Source: Aerococcus agrisoli (lineage in GTDB: Bacteria > Bacillota > Bacilli > Lactobacillales > Aerococcaceae). Taken from it: a stretch of 64,000 nucleotides of DNA. The DNA lies in assembly GCF_003797145.1 (NCBI RefSeq), contig NZ_RKMG01000004.1:1-64000 (forward strand), read 5' to 3'. The number at the start of each line of letters is the position of its first letter. Positions within the stretch are counted from its first letter, which is position 1. Positions 10,379 to 19,570 of this stretch are shown one piece after another. The notes beneath the pieces are model-generated. The model saw nothing but the letters and a program-made list of their open reading frames with translations, was not told the origin of the DNA and ran no database searches. Position numbers and translations under genes: made by a program.

Positions 10379-10468
10379 TAGGATTCTTCCAATCTGGAGA
10401 GTCCTTTTCCTCGTGTAACGGGCTCTAGCTAATAAGCGACAGCCTTGTTGATGGGTTGTCGCTTTTTT
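10368..10468 (+). promoter_or_regulatory. attenuator hairpins and terminator of the branched-chain leader
   Basis: Directly after the leader stop, AGGATTC-TTCC (10380-10390) pairs with GGAGAGTCCT (10396-10405). GAGTCC (10399-10404) can instead pair with GGGCTC (10420-10425). TTATTAGCTA (10368-10377, the Ile codons and stop) is the exact complement of TAGCTAATAA (10426-10435). The terminator pairs 10434-10444 with 10454-10464 and ends in seven T. The overlapping pairings are what an attenuator needs; the exact switching order is inference. Confidence 0.72.
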
Positions 10469-10524
10469 TATTTTAATAAATGGTTTGTTGTTTGTTACTG
10501 GGGTTTGAAAAAAGGGGATAATCT

Positions 10525-11724
10525 ATGAAACGTGTAATGAAACGTATGGGACTTGTATTAACATCAGCATTAACATTAGGTGCTTGTGCAAGCGCAACAA
10601 CTGCAACTAATGCTGCTACAAGTGACGATGCTGAGACAGTAAATATCGGTGGACTATGGGCTTTATCTGGGTCAACAGCATCGTATGGTGTGGTCCAAGA
10701 CAATGCCGTGAAATTAGCTATTGACCAACGTAATGCAGCTGGTGGTATTGATGGCAAGGAAGTTACCTATACGAATTATGACGACAAAGGTACGGGAGAG
10801 GAGTCAGCAGCCGGTACGACGTATTTAGCTGAGAATGGCGCTTCTGTTATTATCGGACCAGCAACGGCAGCTGAAACCTTTGCTGCGCAACCCCAAGCGG
10901 AAAATATGAAAGTCCCTATGGTTTCACCATCAATCACAACTGATGGCGCAGAAATTAATGATGCTACTGGTGAAGTATGGGAATGGTTCTTCAAAACTTG
11001 TTATGCAGTTACGGATCAAGGGACCTCGTTAGCACAATTCACAGATGACCAAGGTTATGAAACGGTAGCTCTTTTAACAGATAACTCAACAGACCATGGT
11101 CAAAACTTAAGCCAAGTCTTCAGTGAAAATGTTCAAGCGGATATTGTGATTGATGAAGATTATGTATCTGGTGATACTGACTTCAAATCAATTCTAGCCA
11201 ATGTACAAGCGGAAGACCCGGATGCCATTTTCATTGCTGGTTACTATCAAGAAGCTGGTCCAATTATTAAACAAGCACGTGAAATGGGCATCGATGCACC
11301 AATCATTGGTGGTACAGGTATTGGTAACCAAGCACTAGTTGATTTGGCGGGTGCTGAAAACGTAACAGATGTGTACTATTCTGCCATGTATGTATATTCA
11401 GAAGATGCTGACCAAGATGTGAAAGATTTCGTTGAGTCTTATCGTGAAGCGTATGGTACAGAGCCAGACCAATTCTCAGCATTAGCATATGATGCAGCAA
11501 ATCTAGTAATGGATGCAATTGATCGCGCCGATTCAAATGATCCAGACGCTATCCGTGCAGCAATTGCTGAAACAACTGATTTTGATGGTATCTGCTATGA
11601 CTACACAATGAATGCTGATCATACCGTTGATGCACCAGCCTTTATCCAAGAATTACAAAATGGTGAACCAACTGAGACAGCAATCATGATTTCTCCTGAA
11701 GGTGAAGTTACTGAAGTAAACTAA
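10525..11724 (+). CDS. branched-chain amino-acid-type ABC substrate-binding lipoprotein
   Basis: Type I periplasmic-binding fold (Peripla_BP_6, LivJ-like). The signal peptide ends in the lipobox LGAC with Cys21, so it is a surface lipoprotein. GGLWALSGSTASYG, DDKGTGEESAAGTTYLAENGASVIIGPATA and EEDYVSGDTDFKSIL-like segments are typical of the family. 399 residues. No permease or ATPase gene is next to it, so it must use a transporter encoded elsewhere. It sits behind a Leu/Ile leader peptide, which supports a branched-chain or related ligand. The SDR gene follows after 52 bases. Confidence 0.85.
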   Translation: MKRVMKRMGLVLTSALTLGACASATTATNAATSDDAETVNIGGLWALSGSTASYGVVQDNAVKLAIDQRNAAGGIDGKEVTYTNYDDKGTGEESAAGTTYLAENGASVIIGPATAAETFAAQPQAENMKVPMVSPSITTDGAEINDATGEVWEWFFKTCYAVTDQGTSLAQFTDDQGYETVALLTDNSTDHGQNLSQVFSENVQADIVIDEDYVSGDTDFKSILANVQAEDPDAIFIAGYYQEAGPIIKQAREMGIDAPIIGGTGIGNQALVDLAGAENVTDVYYSAMYVYSEDADQDVKDFVESYREAYGTEPDQFSALAYDAANLVMDAIDRADSNDPDAIRAAIAETTDFDGICYDYTMNADHTVDAPAFIQELQNGEPTETAIMISPEGEVTEVN

Positions 11725-11776
11725 TGATTTTAATCGTTAATGAAATGGAAGCACTTATATGAAAGAAGGATTTTAA

Positions 11777-12565
11777 ATGGAATTAGGACTAAATGGTAAA
11801 GTAGCAATTGTCACAGGTGCAAGTCGTGGTATTGGTTTTGAAACAGCCAAAACACTTGCAAGCGAGGGTGCTCACGTAGTGATTACCGCTCGTCGAGAAG
11901 ATCGTTTGAAGGAAGCGCAGGCGGCTATTGAAGCTGCAACAGGAAAAAAAGTAGATTATGCCGTAGCGGATGTTACGGATTTACCAGCCGCTGAGCAAGC
12001 TGTTGCAAAAACAGTGGAAAAATACGGTACCGTGGATATCTTGGTCAATAATGCTGGTGGTCACCGTGCAGGTTCTTTTGAAGATGTGGACAATGATGCT
12101 TGGCGTTTTGACTTAGAGATTAAATTAATCGGTGTGGCGAACTTTACTCGTGCGGTTTTACCGCACATGCGTAATCAACGTTCAGGGTCGATTGTCAGTG
12201 TAGTATCTAATTCAGGTAAGACACCAGGACCCAAATCTATTCCTACATCTCCGGCTCGTGCTGCAGGTTTAGCTGTAATTAAGGAATTAAGTAAAGAATA
12301 TGGAGAATTTAATATACGTGCCAATGCGGTATGTATTGGTTATATTCGCAGTGAACAAGTTGAAAAAATGTGGCAAAATGATCCAGCCAAACCAACTTGG
12401 GAAGAATTTTCAAAACAAAAAGCTGAAGCGACACATACACCAATGGGACGTGTGGGGGAAACGGATGAAGCAGCGCGTGTGATTACTTTCCTTGCTTCAG
12501 ATGCAGCTTCTTATGTTTCTGGTACGGCTGTAAATATCGATGGTGGGGCCTCTGATGCAATGTAG
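11777..12565 (+). CDS. short-chain dehydrogenase/reductase fold protein with altered active site
   Basis: Rossmann-fold SDR of 262 residues. The cofactor motif TGASRGIG is at residues 13-20 and NNAGG near 91-95. At the place of the catalytic Tyr-x-x-x-Lys the sequence reads T-S-P-A-R, so Thr157 and Arg161 replace the Tyr and Lys. The serine region (VVSNSGK) is kept. The C-terminal DAASYVSGTAVNIDGG is normal. It may be a changed-mechanism reductase or a non-catalytic member; substrate unknown. Probably an operon with the binding protein upstream and the hydratase-like gene 43 bases downstream. Confidence 0.8.
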   Translation: MELGLNGKVAIVTGASRGIGFETAKTLASEGAHVVITARREDRLKEAQAAIEAATGKKVDYAVADVTDLPAAEQAVAKTVEKYGTVDILVNNAGGHRAGSFEDVDNDAWRFDLEIKLIGVANFTRAVLPHMRNQRSGSIVSVVSNSGKTPGPKSIPTSPARAAGLAVIKELSKEYGEFNIRANAVCIGYIRSEQVEKMWQNDPAKPTWEEFSKQKAEATHTPMGRVGETDEAARVITFLASDAASYVSGTAVNIDGGASDAM

Positions 12566-12608
12566 ATGGAAAATCTTTTAAATATACTATGAAAGGAAAG
12601 GGTTGGTT

Positions 12609-13376
12609 ATGTTTGATGTAGAAATAAGGAAATCGGCAGAGATGTTATTTGATGCCTATAAGGAAAGTAAACCAATTGCTTATGGTAGGTTGCCAATTAT
12701 TACGGAGCAAGATGGCTATGATGTGCAAGATGCAGTGAATTATCTAAAGTTTCGTCACGGTGAAAAAGTAGCCGGTTATAAAATTAGTTTGTCTGGTAAA
12801 TTACAGCGTGCATTTTTTAACACAGATACACCGCTGTATGGTGAAATGACGGATGCTAGTGTAGTAAAAGGTGAAATTTCATTACAGGATTATATCGAAC
12901 CCTTGTTGGAATTTGAACTTGTCTTTCTGGTAGATGAAACGATTCATGTAACAGATAGTGCCGAGACAATCATGCGCAAATGTCGTATTGCGGCTGGTTT
13001 TGAAATTCCAGATAGCCGCTTTGCTGATTGGTATGGGAATATTTCTAAGTTTGAATTGGAAGCCGATGGCGCTGCAAATGCGGCCCTTGTTTATGGCGAA
13101 GGGCGTTCATGTAGTTACGATGATATCGATAATCTTTTTGGTCAGGTAACACACAATGGTGAGGCCTACGCTGAGGGATCATCTATTGAAATTATGGGCC
13201 ATCCCGTAAATGCGGTACAATGGTTAGCTGAAATATTAGATGAACGTGGTAAGGAAATTCAAGCGGGTATGTTTGTATCTTCGGGTGCTGTAAATATGCC
13301 CAAAGTAATTACACCAGGGCAATATGTAGGCCAGTTTGAGGGTTTACCAAGTGTATCATTACAAGTAAATGCATAA
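12609..13376 (+). CDS. 2-keto-4-pentenoate hydratase / 4-oxalocrotonate decarboxylase-like protein
   Basis: Member of the MhpD/FAH-like superfamily, in which divalent-metal enzymes hydrate or decarboxylate 2-keto acids from ring cleavage. Visible features are GYKISLSGKLQ (Lys58), the metal-binding ExE in EPLLEFELVFLV (Glu101, Glu103) and SSGAVNMPKVITPGQYVGQFEGL at the C-terminus. 255 residues. The ATG at 12609 has GGAAAGGG upstream; the TTG six bases earlier is less well placed. In Gram-positives without aromatic catabolism its substrate is open. It is last in the binding-protein/SDR operon. Confidence 0.75.
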   Translation: MFDVEIRKSAEMLFDAYKESKPIAYGRLPIITEQDGYDVQDAVNYLKFRHGEKVAGYKISLSGKLQRAFFNTDTPLYGEMTDASVVKGEISLQDYIEPLLEFELVFLVDETIHVTDSAETIMRKCRIAAGFEIPDSRFADWYGNISKFELEADGAANAALVYGEGRSCSYDDIDNLFGQVTHNGEAYAEGSSIEIMGHPVNAVQWLAEILDERGKEIQAGMFVSSGAVNMPKVITPGQYVGQFEGLPSVSLQVNA

Positions 13377-13387
13377 AAAAAGAAACA

Positions 13388-13535
13388 GGGACAAAAGGAT
13401 AAAATCTTCGTTCACGGCATAGGAACTACACTTACAGTCCTCATATCGTGTATGAATAAATATTTTGAACATAGCAAAAGACGAGAACATTTCTTTTATG
13501 ATTTGTTCTCGTCTTTTATATTGTATTTTGTCCCA
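13388..13535. terminator. nested inverted repeats with bidirectional terminator
   Basis: The inner hairpin pairs AAAAGACGAGAACA (13476-13489) with TGTTCTCGTCTTTT (13505-13518), 14 perfect pairs, and serves the converging genes. An outer pair, GGGACAAAA (13388-13396) and TTTTGTCCC (13527-13535), encloses it. The TGTCCCAG-type end also appears in the terminator near 27.8 kb. No gene is seen in 13377-13569. Confidence 0.75.
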
Positions 13536-13569
13536 GTCATTTTTTTGTTTGTTGTCATATAACGGTTTT

Positions 13570-14523
13570 TTAATAGCCCTTTTCTTTGGATACTAGGTTT
13601 ACAGGTAGTTCATTTTTTGCTAGATAATCCGTAATGTTGGCATGGAAAATTTTGTAAGTTTCATCAGCAAAGTGTTCTACTTGTCCCGTCATGTGAGGGG
13701 TAACATCGATTTTTTCATGTTGCCAGAATGGATGGTCACTTGCTAGAGGTTCAACATCAAAGACATCTAATGCTGCATATGATAAGAATTCTTGATCAAG
13801 GGCAGCAATTAAATCCTCATCTACCACAGCATTACCACGTCCTACATTGATAAAGATGGGTTGGGCAGTTTGGCGTGAGAAGAAATCTAGGCTGAAAATA
13901 TTATTGGTTGCATCAGTAGCTGGTAATACGTTGACAATAATATCTGCGTCAGTACTTTCAGCTAAGGCGGTATCTGTATCGACTGTAGTATCGAAATATT
14001 CGACGGCACGACCAGAGGTATTCACCCCGATGGTCACCATTCCGAAGGCTTTTGCAAGACGTGCAATTTCACGACCAATATTACCAGCACCGAATACAAT
14101 GATTTTTTTATCAGTTAGTGAACGATGATTTGCTTCTGCTTGCCAGGTACTAGATGCTTGACGGGTTTTATATAAAAGTAAATGGCGATACTGGTTTAGG
14201 ATATAGCCAAATACAGTTTCAGTAATTGGTATCGCATGAATACCACTCATATTGGTGATACGGATATTGTCATCGGATAAAATTTCACTAGGCAATTGAT
14301 TCACGCCTGCAAATTGTACTTGAATCCATCGAAGGCTATCATATCCTTGTGTTAAAAATTGGTCTGCAAATTCATTTTTCCAACCATACAAGATTTCAAT
14401 ATTTGGAAAATCTTCATCTGTAAGGTCGCTAGCTAGGCGTACAGTGTATTCCTCTGCTAATGCTGAGATTTCTGCCACTTGCCAGTCCTTAATGGTGGTT
14501 GCAATTGCTAATAATTTGGACAT
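13570..14523 (-). CDS. D-2-hydroxyacid dehydrogenase family protein
   Basis: NAD-linked dehydrogenase that interconverts a 2-keto acid and a D-2-hydroxy acid. The nucleotide motif GAGNIG lies at residues 145-150. The catalytic triad is visible: Arg229 in NVGRGN, Glu258 in DVFDVEPL and His277 in TPHMTG. 317 residues, with the divergent N-terminal half common to the phosphoglycerate-dehydrogenase-like or GhrA-like subgroup. GGAGGG precedes the ATG on the minus strand. It converges on the binding-protein/SDR/hydratase operon, and a role in keto-acid reduction there is speculation. Confidence 0.88.
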   Translation of the reverse strand: MSKLLAIATTIKDWQVAEISALAEEYTVRLASDLTDEDFPNIEILYGWKNEFADQFLTQGYDSLRWIQVQFAGVNQLPSEILSDDNIRITNMSGIHAIPITETVFGYILNQYRHLLLYKTRQASSTWQAEANHRSLTDKKIIVFGAGNIGREIARLAKAFGMVTIGVNTSGRAVEYFDTTVDTDTALAESTDADIIVNVLPATDATNNIFSLDFFSRQTAQPIFINVGRGNAVVDEDLIAALDQEFLSYAALDVFDVEPLASDHPFWQHEKIDVTPHMTGQVEHFADETYKIFHANITDYLAKNELPVNLVSKEKGY

Positions 14524-14636
14524 AGTAACCCTCCTAAAAACATTTTCTCTATTGTATCATTCTTGAAGTTTTCATGCGAAAATGAGTACTTTCTCATAAA
14601 GCAACTGCCGGTATATTCGTAATTGTTACATATTTT

Positions 14637-14645
14637 TGCTATAAT
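14637..14645 (+). promoter_or_regulatory. extended -10 promoter of the phoH operon
   Basis: TGCTATAAT (14637-14645) is a perfect extended -10. No good -35 stands 17 bases upstream, which extended -10 promoters tolerate. Confidence 0.6.
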
Positions 14646-14676
14646 TTATTTAATAATTAAAGGGGGAAGTTTTCAT

Positions 14677-15636
14677 TTGACAGAATCTGCAATCAGTAAA
14701 AGTATAGCCTTGATGAACCCTGCATTAGCGGTCCAACTATTTGGCACGGAAGATAAGCATTTAGCCCTAATTGAACAAGCCTATGAGGTGCAAATCTTTG
14801 CGAAAGATGAACAAATTGAAGTGACCGGTGAGGAAGAAGCTGTCGGACAATCGATTGCCTTGTTAAAAGAACTACAGATCGTAATGCAATCAGGTATTGT
14901 GATTGGTGAACGTGATGTAGTTACTGCAATTAAGATGTCGAAGAATGGTACGTTAAGTCATTTTGCTAGCTTGTATGAAGAAGAAATTGGCCGAACTGCT
15001 GAAGGGAAAGCGATTCGAACAAAAACAGTCGGTCAACGCCAATATTTACATGCAGTAAAGGATAATGCGATTACTTTTGGTATTGGTCCAGCAGGTACCG
15101 GGAAAACTTTTCTAGCAGTTGTGATGGCTGTCCAAGCTTTAAAACAAGGTCGTGTGAAACGCATCGTTTTAACACGTCCAGCCGTTGAAGCTGGTGAAAG
15201 CCTAGGTTTCTTGCCTGGTGATTTGAAGGAAAAAGTTGATCCGTATTTAAGACCGATTTATGACGCTTTATATACGATTTATGGGCGTGAACATACTGAA
15301 AGACTACTTGAACGTGGTATAATAGAGGTTGCGCCATTGGCATATATGCGTGGTCGTACCTTGGAAGATGCATTTGTCATCTTAGATGAGGCACAAAATA
15401 CCACAGTTGCACAAATGAAGATGTTTTTAACACGTTTAGGTTTTGGTTCAAAAATGATTGTAAATGGTGATAAAACACAAATAGATTTACCTCGTGGGGC
15501 CAAATCAGGTTTAATCGATGCAGAAAGACAATTGCAAGGTATTAAAGATATTGCTTTTGTTAACTTTAACGCGGCTGATGTTGTACGTCATCCAGTTGTT
15601 TCTGCTATTATCAAAGCCTATGCAAATGAAGACTAG
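14677..15636 (+). CDS. phoH: PhoH-family ATPase
   Basis: Cytoplasmic P-loop ATPase with an N-terminal RNA-binding-like part, linked to RNA metabolism and commonly placed next to ybeY. Walker A GPAGTGKT is at residues 137-144 and Walker B reads AFVILDEAQNT. The TTG at 14677 has AGGGGGA nine bases upstream and gives 319 residues, the standard length. The in-frame ATG at 14623 lies upstream of the promoter -10 and is rejected. First gene of the phoH-ybeY-dgkA-era-recO run. Confidence 0.93.
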   Translation: MTESAISKSIALMNPALAVQLFGTEDKHLALIEQAYEVQIFAKDEQIEVTGEEEAVGQSIALLKELQIVMQSGIVIGERDVVTAIKMSKNGTLSHFASLYEEEIGRTAEGKAIRTKTVGQRQYLHAVKDNAITFGIGPAGTGKTFLAVVMAVQALKQGRVKRIVLTRPAVEAGESLGFLPGDLKEKVDPYLRPIYDALYTIYGREHTERLLERGIIEVAPLAYMRGRTLEDAFVILDEAQNTTVAQMKMFLTRLGFGSKMIVNGDKTQIDLPRGAKSGLIDAERQLQGIKDIAFVNFNAADVVRHPVVSAIIKAYANED

Positions 15637-15666
15637 GATACATTATATATAGAAAAGGGTGGTAAG

Positions 15667-16143
15667 GTGTTAGACTTACTTTTCGAAGACAAAACCGGCG
15701 AATTAACTGCCGAAAATGAAAAGATGTTACAAGATTTGTTGACGTATGCAGCAAATTATATGAAATTAGAGGGCGAAATCGAATTATCATTAACAATCGT
15801 TGATGATAAAGAAATTCATGCTATTAATAAAGAGTACCGTAATATTGATCGCCCAACAGATGTAATTTCGTTTGCAATTGAAGATCAAGGTGAAGATGAG
15901 ATGGAAATCTTGGGCTTGCCGGATGATTTGCCACGTGAATTAGGTGATTTATTCATTTCAATTGATAAAGTGAGAGAACAAGCTGTTGATTACGGTCATT
16001 CTTTTGAACGTGAGTTAGGCTTCTTAGCTTTACATGGATTCTTGCATTTAAATGGTTATGATCATATGGAAGAAGCTGATGAAAAAGAAATGTTTGGCTT
16101 ACAGAAAGAGATTTTAGATGCTTATGGCCTTAAAAGAGACTAA
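15667..16143 (+). CDS. ybeY: endoribonuclease YbeY (rRNA maturation)
   Basis: Zinc-dependent single-strand RNase needed for 16S rRNA 3'-end maturation and ribosome quality control. The signature HGFLHLNGYDH holds the metal-binding His123, His127 and His133, and RPTDVISFA is the other conserved block. 158 residues from a GTG start with GGTAAG-type purines upstream. It overlaps dgkA by 26 bases. Confidence 0.95.
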   Translation: MLDLLFEDKTGELTAENEKMLQDLLTYAANYMKLEGEIELSLTIVDDKEIHAINKEYRNIDRPTDVISFAIEDQGEDEMEILGLPDDLPRELGDLFISIDKVREQAVDYGHSFERELGFLALHGFLHLNGYDHMEEADEKEMFGLQKEILDAYGLKRD

Positions 16144-16534
16144 AGAACCAGTTACCGTACACAAGGTAGATAAGAATCATTCATTTATGGAATCTCTAGG
16201 CTATGCCTTGAGCGGTATTCGTTTCACACTTGTGAACGAACGCAATATCCGCTATCAAACGATGGGATTCGTATTGGTGATGCTTGCAGCCTGGTTCTTT
16301 CAACTACCAATGGAAAAATGGTTAATTTTGATTTTAACGAGTGCGATTGTGGTGTGTATGGAAATTACCAACACCATTGCGGAATGGACGATTGATTTGA
16401 TTACCAATCATCATTACCACCCAATTGCTAAGAATGTGAAAGATGTAGCCGCAGGTGGCGTATTGATTTCATCAATGGTAGCCATTATTGTCGGTGTAAT
16501 GATATTTTTACCAGAAATACTTGCTTTATTCTAA
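16118..16534 (+). CDS. dgkA: undecaprenol/diacylglycerol kinase, DgkA type
   Basis: Small membrane kinase that in Gram-positives phosphorylates undecaprenol to feed cell-wall carrier lipid. Three hydrophobic helices are visible, with the signature [14 protein letters not shown] and a following [10 protein letters not shown]. 138 residues; a second ATG at 16124 is a possible start. It begins inside the end of ybeY, so translation is probably coupled. Confidence 0.92.
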   Translation: MLMALKETKEPVTVHKVDKNHSFMESLGYALSGIRFTLVNERNIRYQTMGFVLVMLAAWFFQLPMEKWLILILTSAIVVCMEITNTIAEWTIDLITNHHYHPIAKNVKDVAAGGVLISSMVAIIVGVMIFLPEILALF

Positions 16535-16557
16535 AGCGCAAAATAAGGGAGACAAAT

Positions 16558-17559
16558 TTGAATATAGAAGATTTTAATATCAATGATTTTGATAATATCG
16601 AGGACTTAGAAAAACTGCTTGAAGGTGACGAAGAAGAAACAGAAGAAGATGGTTTCCAAGGCTTTAAGTCTGGTTTCGTAGCCATCGTTGGACGACCAAA
16701 CGTTGGGAAGTCAACATTCTTAAACCGTGTTGTCGGTCAAAAAGTGGCCATTATGTCTGATAAGGCACAAACAACACGTAACAAGATCCAAGCTGTGTAT
16801 ACTTCTGACGAAGCCCAAATCGTATTTATTGATACACCAGGTATCCATAAACCACATAACGAACTTGGGGAATTTATGAATACATCTGCTTATCAATCTT
16901 TAGATGAAGTAGATGCTATTTTAATGTTGGTGAACGCAGAAGAACCAATTGGCCCTGGTGACAAATTTGTCATTGAAAAAATTAAAGGGAAAAAGACGCG
17001 CAAGTTCTTGGGCGTGAATAAAATTGATAAAGTATCGCCAGAAAATCTAGCGGAATTTATGCAATCTATTCCAAACCAAGAAGTATTTGATGGCATCATT
17101 CCTTTATCTGCTTTAAATGGTAATAATGTTGAAAAACTAGTGGATACATTGGTTGACCTATTGCCTGAAGGACCACAATATTACCCAAGTGACTTCTTAA
17201 CAGATCATCCTGAGTACTTTGTTGTTTCAGAATTAATTCGTGAACAAATTTTGAAAAACACATTTGATGAAATCCCTCACTCTGTGGCGGTTCAAGTGGA
17301 TTCAATGCAAAAAGATGAATTGGACAAAGTCCATGTATATGCAACCATTATCGTTGATCAAAAGAGCCAAAAAGGTATTATCATCGGTAAAGGTGGTAAG
17401 ATGATCAAGAAAATTGGTGTGGAAGCACGGAAAGAAATTGAAGCTTTACTAGGTTCAGGTATTTATCTAGAATTATGGGTAAAAATTATCAAAAACTGGC
17501 GAAATAATAAAGCTGATTTAGGTAATTTAGGCTATAACAGCAAAGATTACAAAAATTAA
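16558..17559 (+). CDS. era: GTPase Era with acidic N-terminal extension
   Basis: Essential ribosome-assembly GTPase that binds the 3' end of 16S rRNA through its KH domain. G1 is GRPNVGKST (45-53), G3 DTPG, G4 NKID, and the KH part contains [15 protein letters not shown]. About 36 residues precede the usual start of the G domain; 15 of the first 31 are Asp or Glu and only one is basic. The start is a TTG with AAGGGAG at a good distance, and no better start lies between it and G1, so the extension looks real. The total of 333 exceeds the normal 300. Confidence 0.94.
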   Translation: MNIEDFNINDFDNIEDLEKLLEGDEEETEEDGFQGFKSGFVAIVGRPNVGKSTFLNRVVGQKVAIMSDKAQTTRNKIQAVYTSDEAQIVFIDTPGIHKPHNELGEFMNTSAYQSLDEVDAILMLVNAEEPIGPGDKFVIEKIKGKKTRKFLGVNKIDKVSPENLAEFMQSIPNQEVFDGIIPLSALNGNNVEKLVDTLVDLLPEGPQYYPSDFLTDHPEYFVVSELIREQILKNTFDEIPHSVAVQVDSMQKDELDKVHVYATIIVDQKSQKGIIIGKGGKMIKKIGVEARKEIEALLGSGIYLELWVKIIKNWRNNKADLGNLGYNSKDYKN

Positions 17560-17586
17560 TCAATCATAATAGAAGGGGGCAAGGCC

Positions 17587-18387
17587 ATGCGAAAGGATTA
17601 TTACGCTCGTTTCGATGGGATTGTCCTTTTTACGCGTAAATACAGAGAAAATGACCTGTTGATTAAGATATTCACCAAAGAATTTGGTAAACGGATGTTT
17701 TTTATCCGCAATGTGCAACGGGCAAATAATGGTCTACGTGAAATTGCATTTCCCTATTTGCGCGCAAATTTTGTCGGACGAATTAATGATAAAGGTTTTT
17801 CCTTCCTAAGTGATGTGGGGGAGCGTCATTTTCCCAAAACAACCATTCAAAATATCGAGGCCAATGCCTATGCAGCTTACATGGTCGGTTTGACGGATGC
17901 GGCATTTGAGGATTTTATTCCAGAAGACACCTTGTTTGACTTGTTATGGCAGGGCTTGGAAAAAATAGAGGGCGGCGTCGATCCAACTGTTGTCGCCAAT
18001 ATATTTGAAATTCAAATTTTGCCGAAATTTGGGGTTACGCCAAACTTTGTGTCATGTGCGATTTGTGGTGAAACTCAGGGTAACTTTGATTATTCGATGA
18101 AATATGCCGGTGTACTTTGTGAACGACATTTCCATATGGATGAACGTCGTTTACATTGGTCACGTCGTGCAAGTTATTTTATCCGGATGTTCAGTCAAAT
18201 TCCTTATGCAAAATTAGGCACAGTTTCACTAGGCCAACAAACAAAAAGTGAATTACGCAAGGCATTAGACATGCTATATGAAGAGTACGTGGGGATTCAT
18301 TTGAAGAGTCACCATTTTATCAGTCAAATGGAAAGTTTTATCAATCCGCTTGACGATAAACAAGAAAAAACGTATGATAATAGCTGA
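17587..18387 (+). CDS. recO: DNA repair protein RecO
   Basis: RecFOR-pathway protein that helps load RecA on gapped single-stranded DNA. It has an N-terminal OB fold (FDGIVLFTRKYRENDLLIKIFTKEFGK) and a later zinc-type CAICGE with a following Cys and His (GVLCERHF). 266 residues. It lies 28 bases after era, the common order, and just before the glycine T-box. Confidence 0.93.
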   Translation: MRKDYYARFDGIVLFTRKYRENDLLIKIFTKEFGKRMFFIRNVQRANNGLREIAFPYLRANFVGRINDKGFSFLSDVGERHFPKTTIQNIEANAYAAYMVGLTDAAFEDFIPEDTLFDLLWQGLEKIEGGVDPTVVANIFEIQILPKFGVTPNFVSCAICGETQGNFDYSMKYAGVLCERHFHMDERRLHWSRRASYFIRMFSQIPYAKLGTVSLGQQTKSELRKALDMLYEEYVGIHLKSHHFISQMESFINPLDDKQEKTYDNS

Positions 18388-18393
18388 ATAAAA

Positions 18394-18597
18394 GAAGTGC
18401 AATGAAGATAACAAGTAGATGTGTGAACCCACTCAAGCGAGGTCGAATGGTGTAAGCGACTGTGGTCTAGCATTTTGAAGGCATATTGGAGCACTTAACA
18501 ATAAAGCGCTAGTAGCAAGAGCTGCTAGAAGTAGGGTGGAACCGCGATATTATCGTCCCTATGTGTTTGGTCTTTTTCAAATACATAGGGGCTTTTT
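18394..18597 (+). promoter_or_regulatory. T-box riboswitch, glycine specific
   Basis: GAAGTGC (18394-18400) and GCACTT (18491-18496) close stem I. The specifier region reads GAA-GGC-A with GGC at 18480-18482, a glycine codon. The T-box AGGGTGGAACCGCG is at 18533-18546. The terminator pairs CCCTATGTGTTTG (about 18557-18569) with CAAATACATAGGG (18578-18590) and ends in a T run. Uncharged tRNA-Gly would favour readthrough into glyQS. Confidence 0.95.
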
Positions 18598-18652
18598 CAT
18601 GCCTATTTGTGTATTTGAGCAAAATTTTATAGAGAATAAGGATGTGAATATT

Positions 18653-19570
18653 TTGGCAACTACGCACAAAACATTTCAAGAGATTATCTTAACACTTCAA
18701 AACTATTGGGCAGAACAAGGTTGTTTAGTTTTAAACGCCTACGACACTGAAAAAGGTGCCGGTACGATGTCACCATATACTTTCTTACGTGCCATTGGTC
18801 CAGAACCATGGAACGCATGTTATGTAGAACCATCTCGCCGTCCAGCAGATGGTCGTTACGGTGAAAACCCTAACCGTTTGTACCAACATCACCAATTCCA
18901 AGTAGTGATGAAACCAAACCCTGACAACATTCAAGAATTGTATATCGAAAGTTTAAAACAATTGGGTATTGATCCATTGAAACATGATATTCGTTTCGTT
19001 GAAGATAACTGGGAAAACCCATCATTAGGTTGTGCCGGTTTAGGTTGGGAAGTTTGGTTAGATGGTATGGAAGTTACCCAGTTCACTTATTTCCAACAAG
19101 TAGGTGGTTTGGAATGTAAACCTGTAACATCTGAATTAACATATGGTCTAGAACGTTTAGCATCATACATTCAAGAAGTAGACTCAGTTTACGATATTGA
19201 ATGGACTGAAGGTGTTAAATATGGTGAAATCTTCGGCCAACCTGAATATGAACATTCAGTATACTCTTTTGAAAAATCAAATGTTGATATGTTATTTGAA
19301 GCCTTCAACCAATATGAAGCTGAAGCACTAAAACAAATTGACAACGAATTAGTGCACCCTGCATATGACTACATTTTAAAATGTTCACATACATTTAACT
19401 TGTTAGATGCACGTGGTGTCGTATCCGTAACAGACCGTGCAGCCTACTTAGCACGTATTCGTAACATGGCACGCCGTGTTGCCAAAATGTTTGTGAAAAA
19501 ACGTGCTGACCTTGGTTACCCATTGTTAGACCGTGAAACAGCAGAAGCATTATTGAAGGAGGAAAAATAA
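18653..19570 (+). CDS. glyQ: glycyl-tRNA synthetase alpha subunit
   Basis: Catalytic subunit of the heterotetrameric enzyme that charges tRNA-Gly. It begins [22 protein letters not shown] and contains [27 protein letters not shown], both unmistakable. The start is a TTG at 18653 with AAGGA 10 bases upstream, giving 305 residues. The open frame runs back into the T-box, but a start there would be inside the terminator hairpin. It overlaps glyS by one base (TAATG). Confidence 0.96.
   Translation: MATTHKTFQEIILTLQNYWAEQGCLVLNAYDTEKGAGTMSPYTFLRAIGPEPWNACYVEPSRRPADGRYGENPNRLYQHHQFQVVMKPNPDNIQELYIESLKQLGIDPLKHDIRFVEDNWENPSLGCAGLGWEVWLDGMEVTQFTYFQQVGGLECKPVTSELTYGLERLASYIQEVDSVYDIEWTEGVKYGEIFGQPEYEHSVYSFEKSNVDMLFEAFNQYEAEALKQIDNELVHPAYDYILKCSHTFNLLDARGVVSVTDRAAYLARIRNMARRVAKMFVKKRADLGYPLLDRETAEALLKEEK

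Noticed and set aside
18536..18652. Longer start for glyQ
   Set aside because: It begins in the T-box terminator; the TTG at 18653 with AAGGA upstream gives the normal protein.
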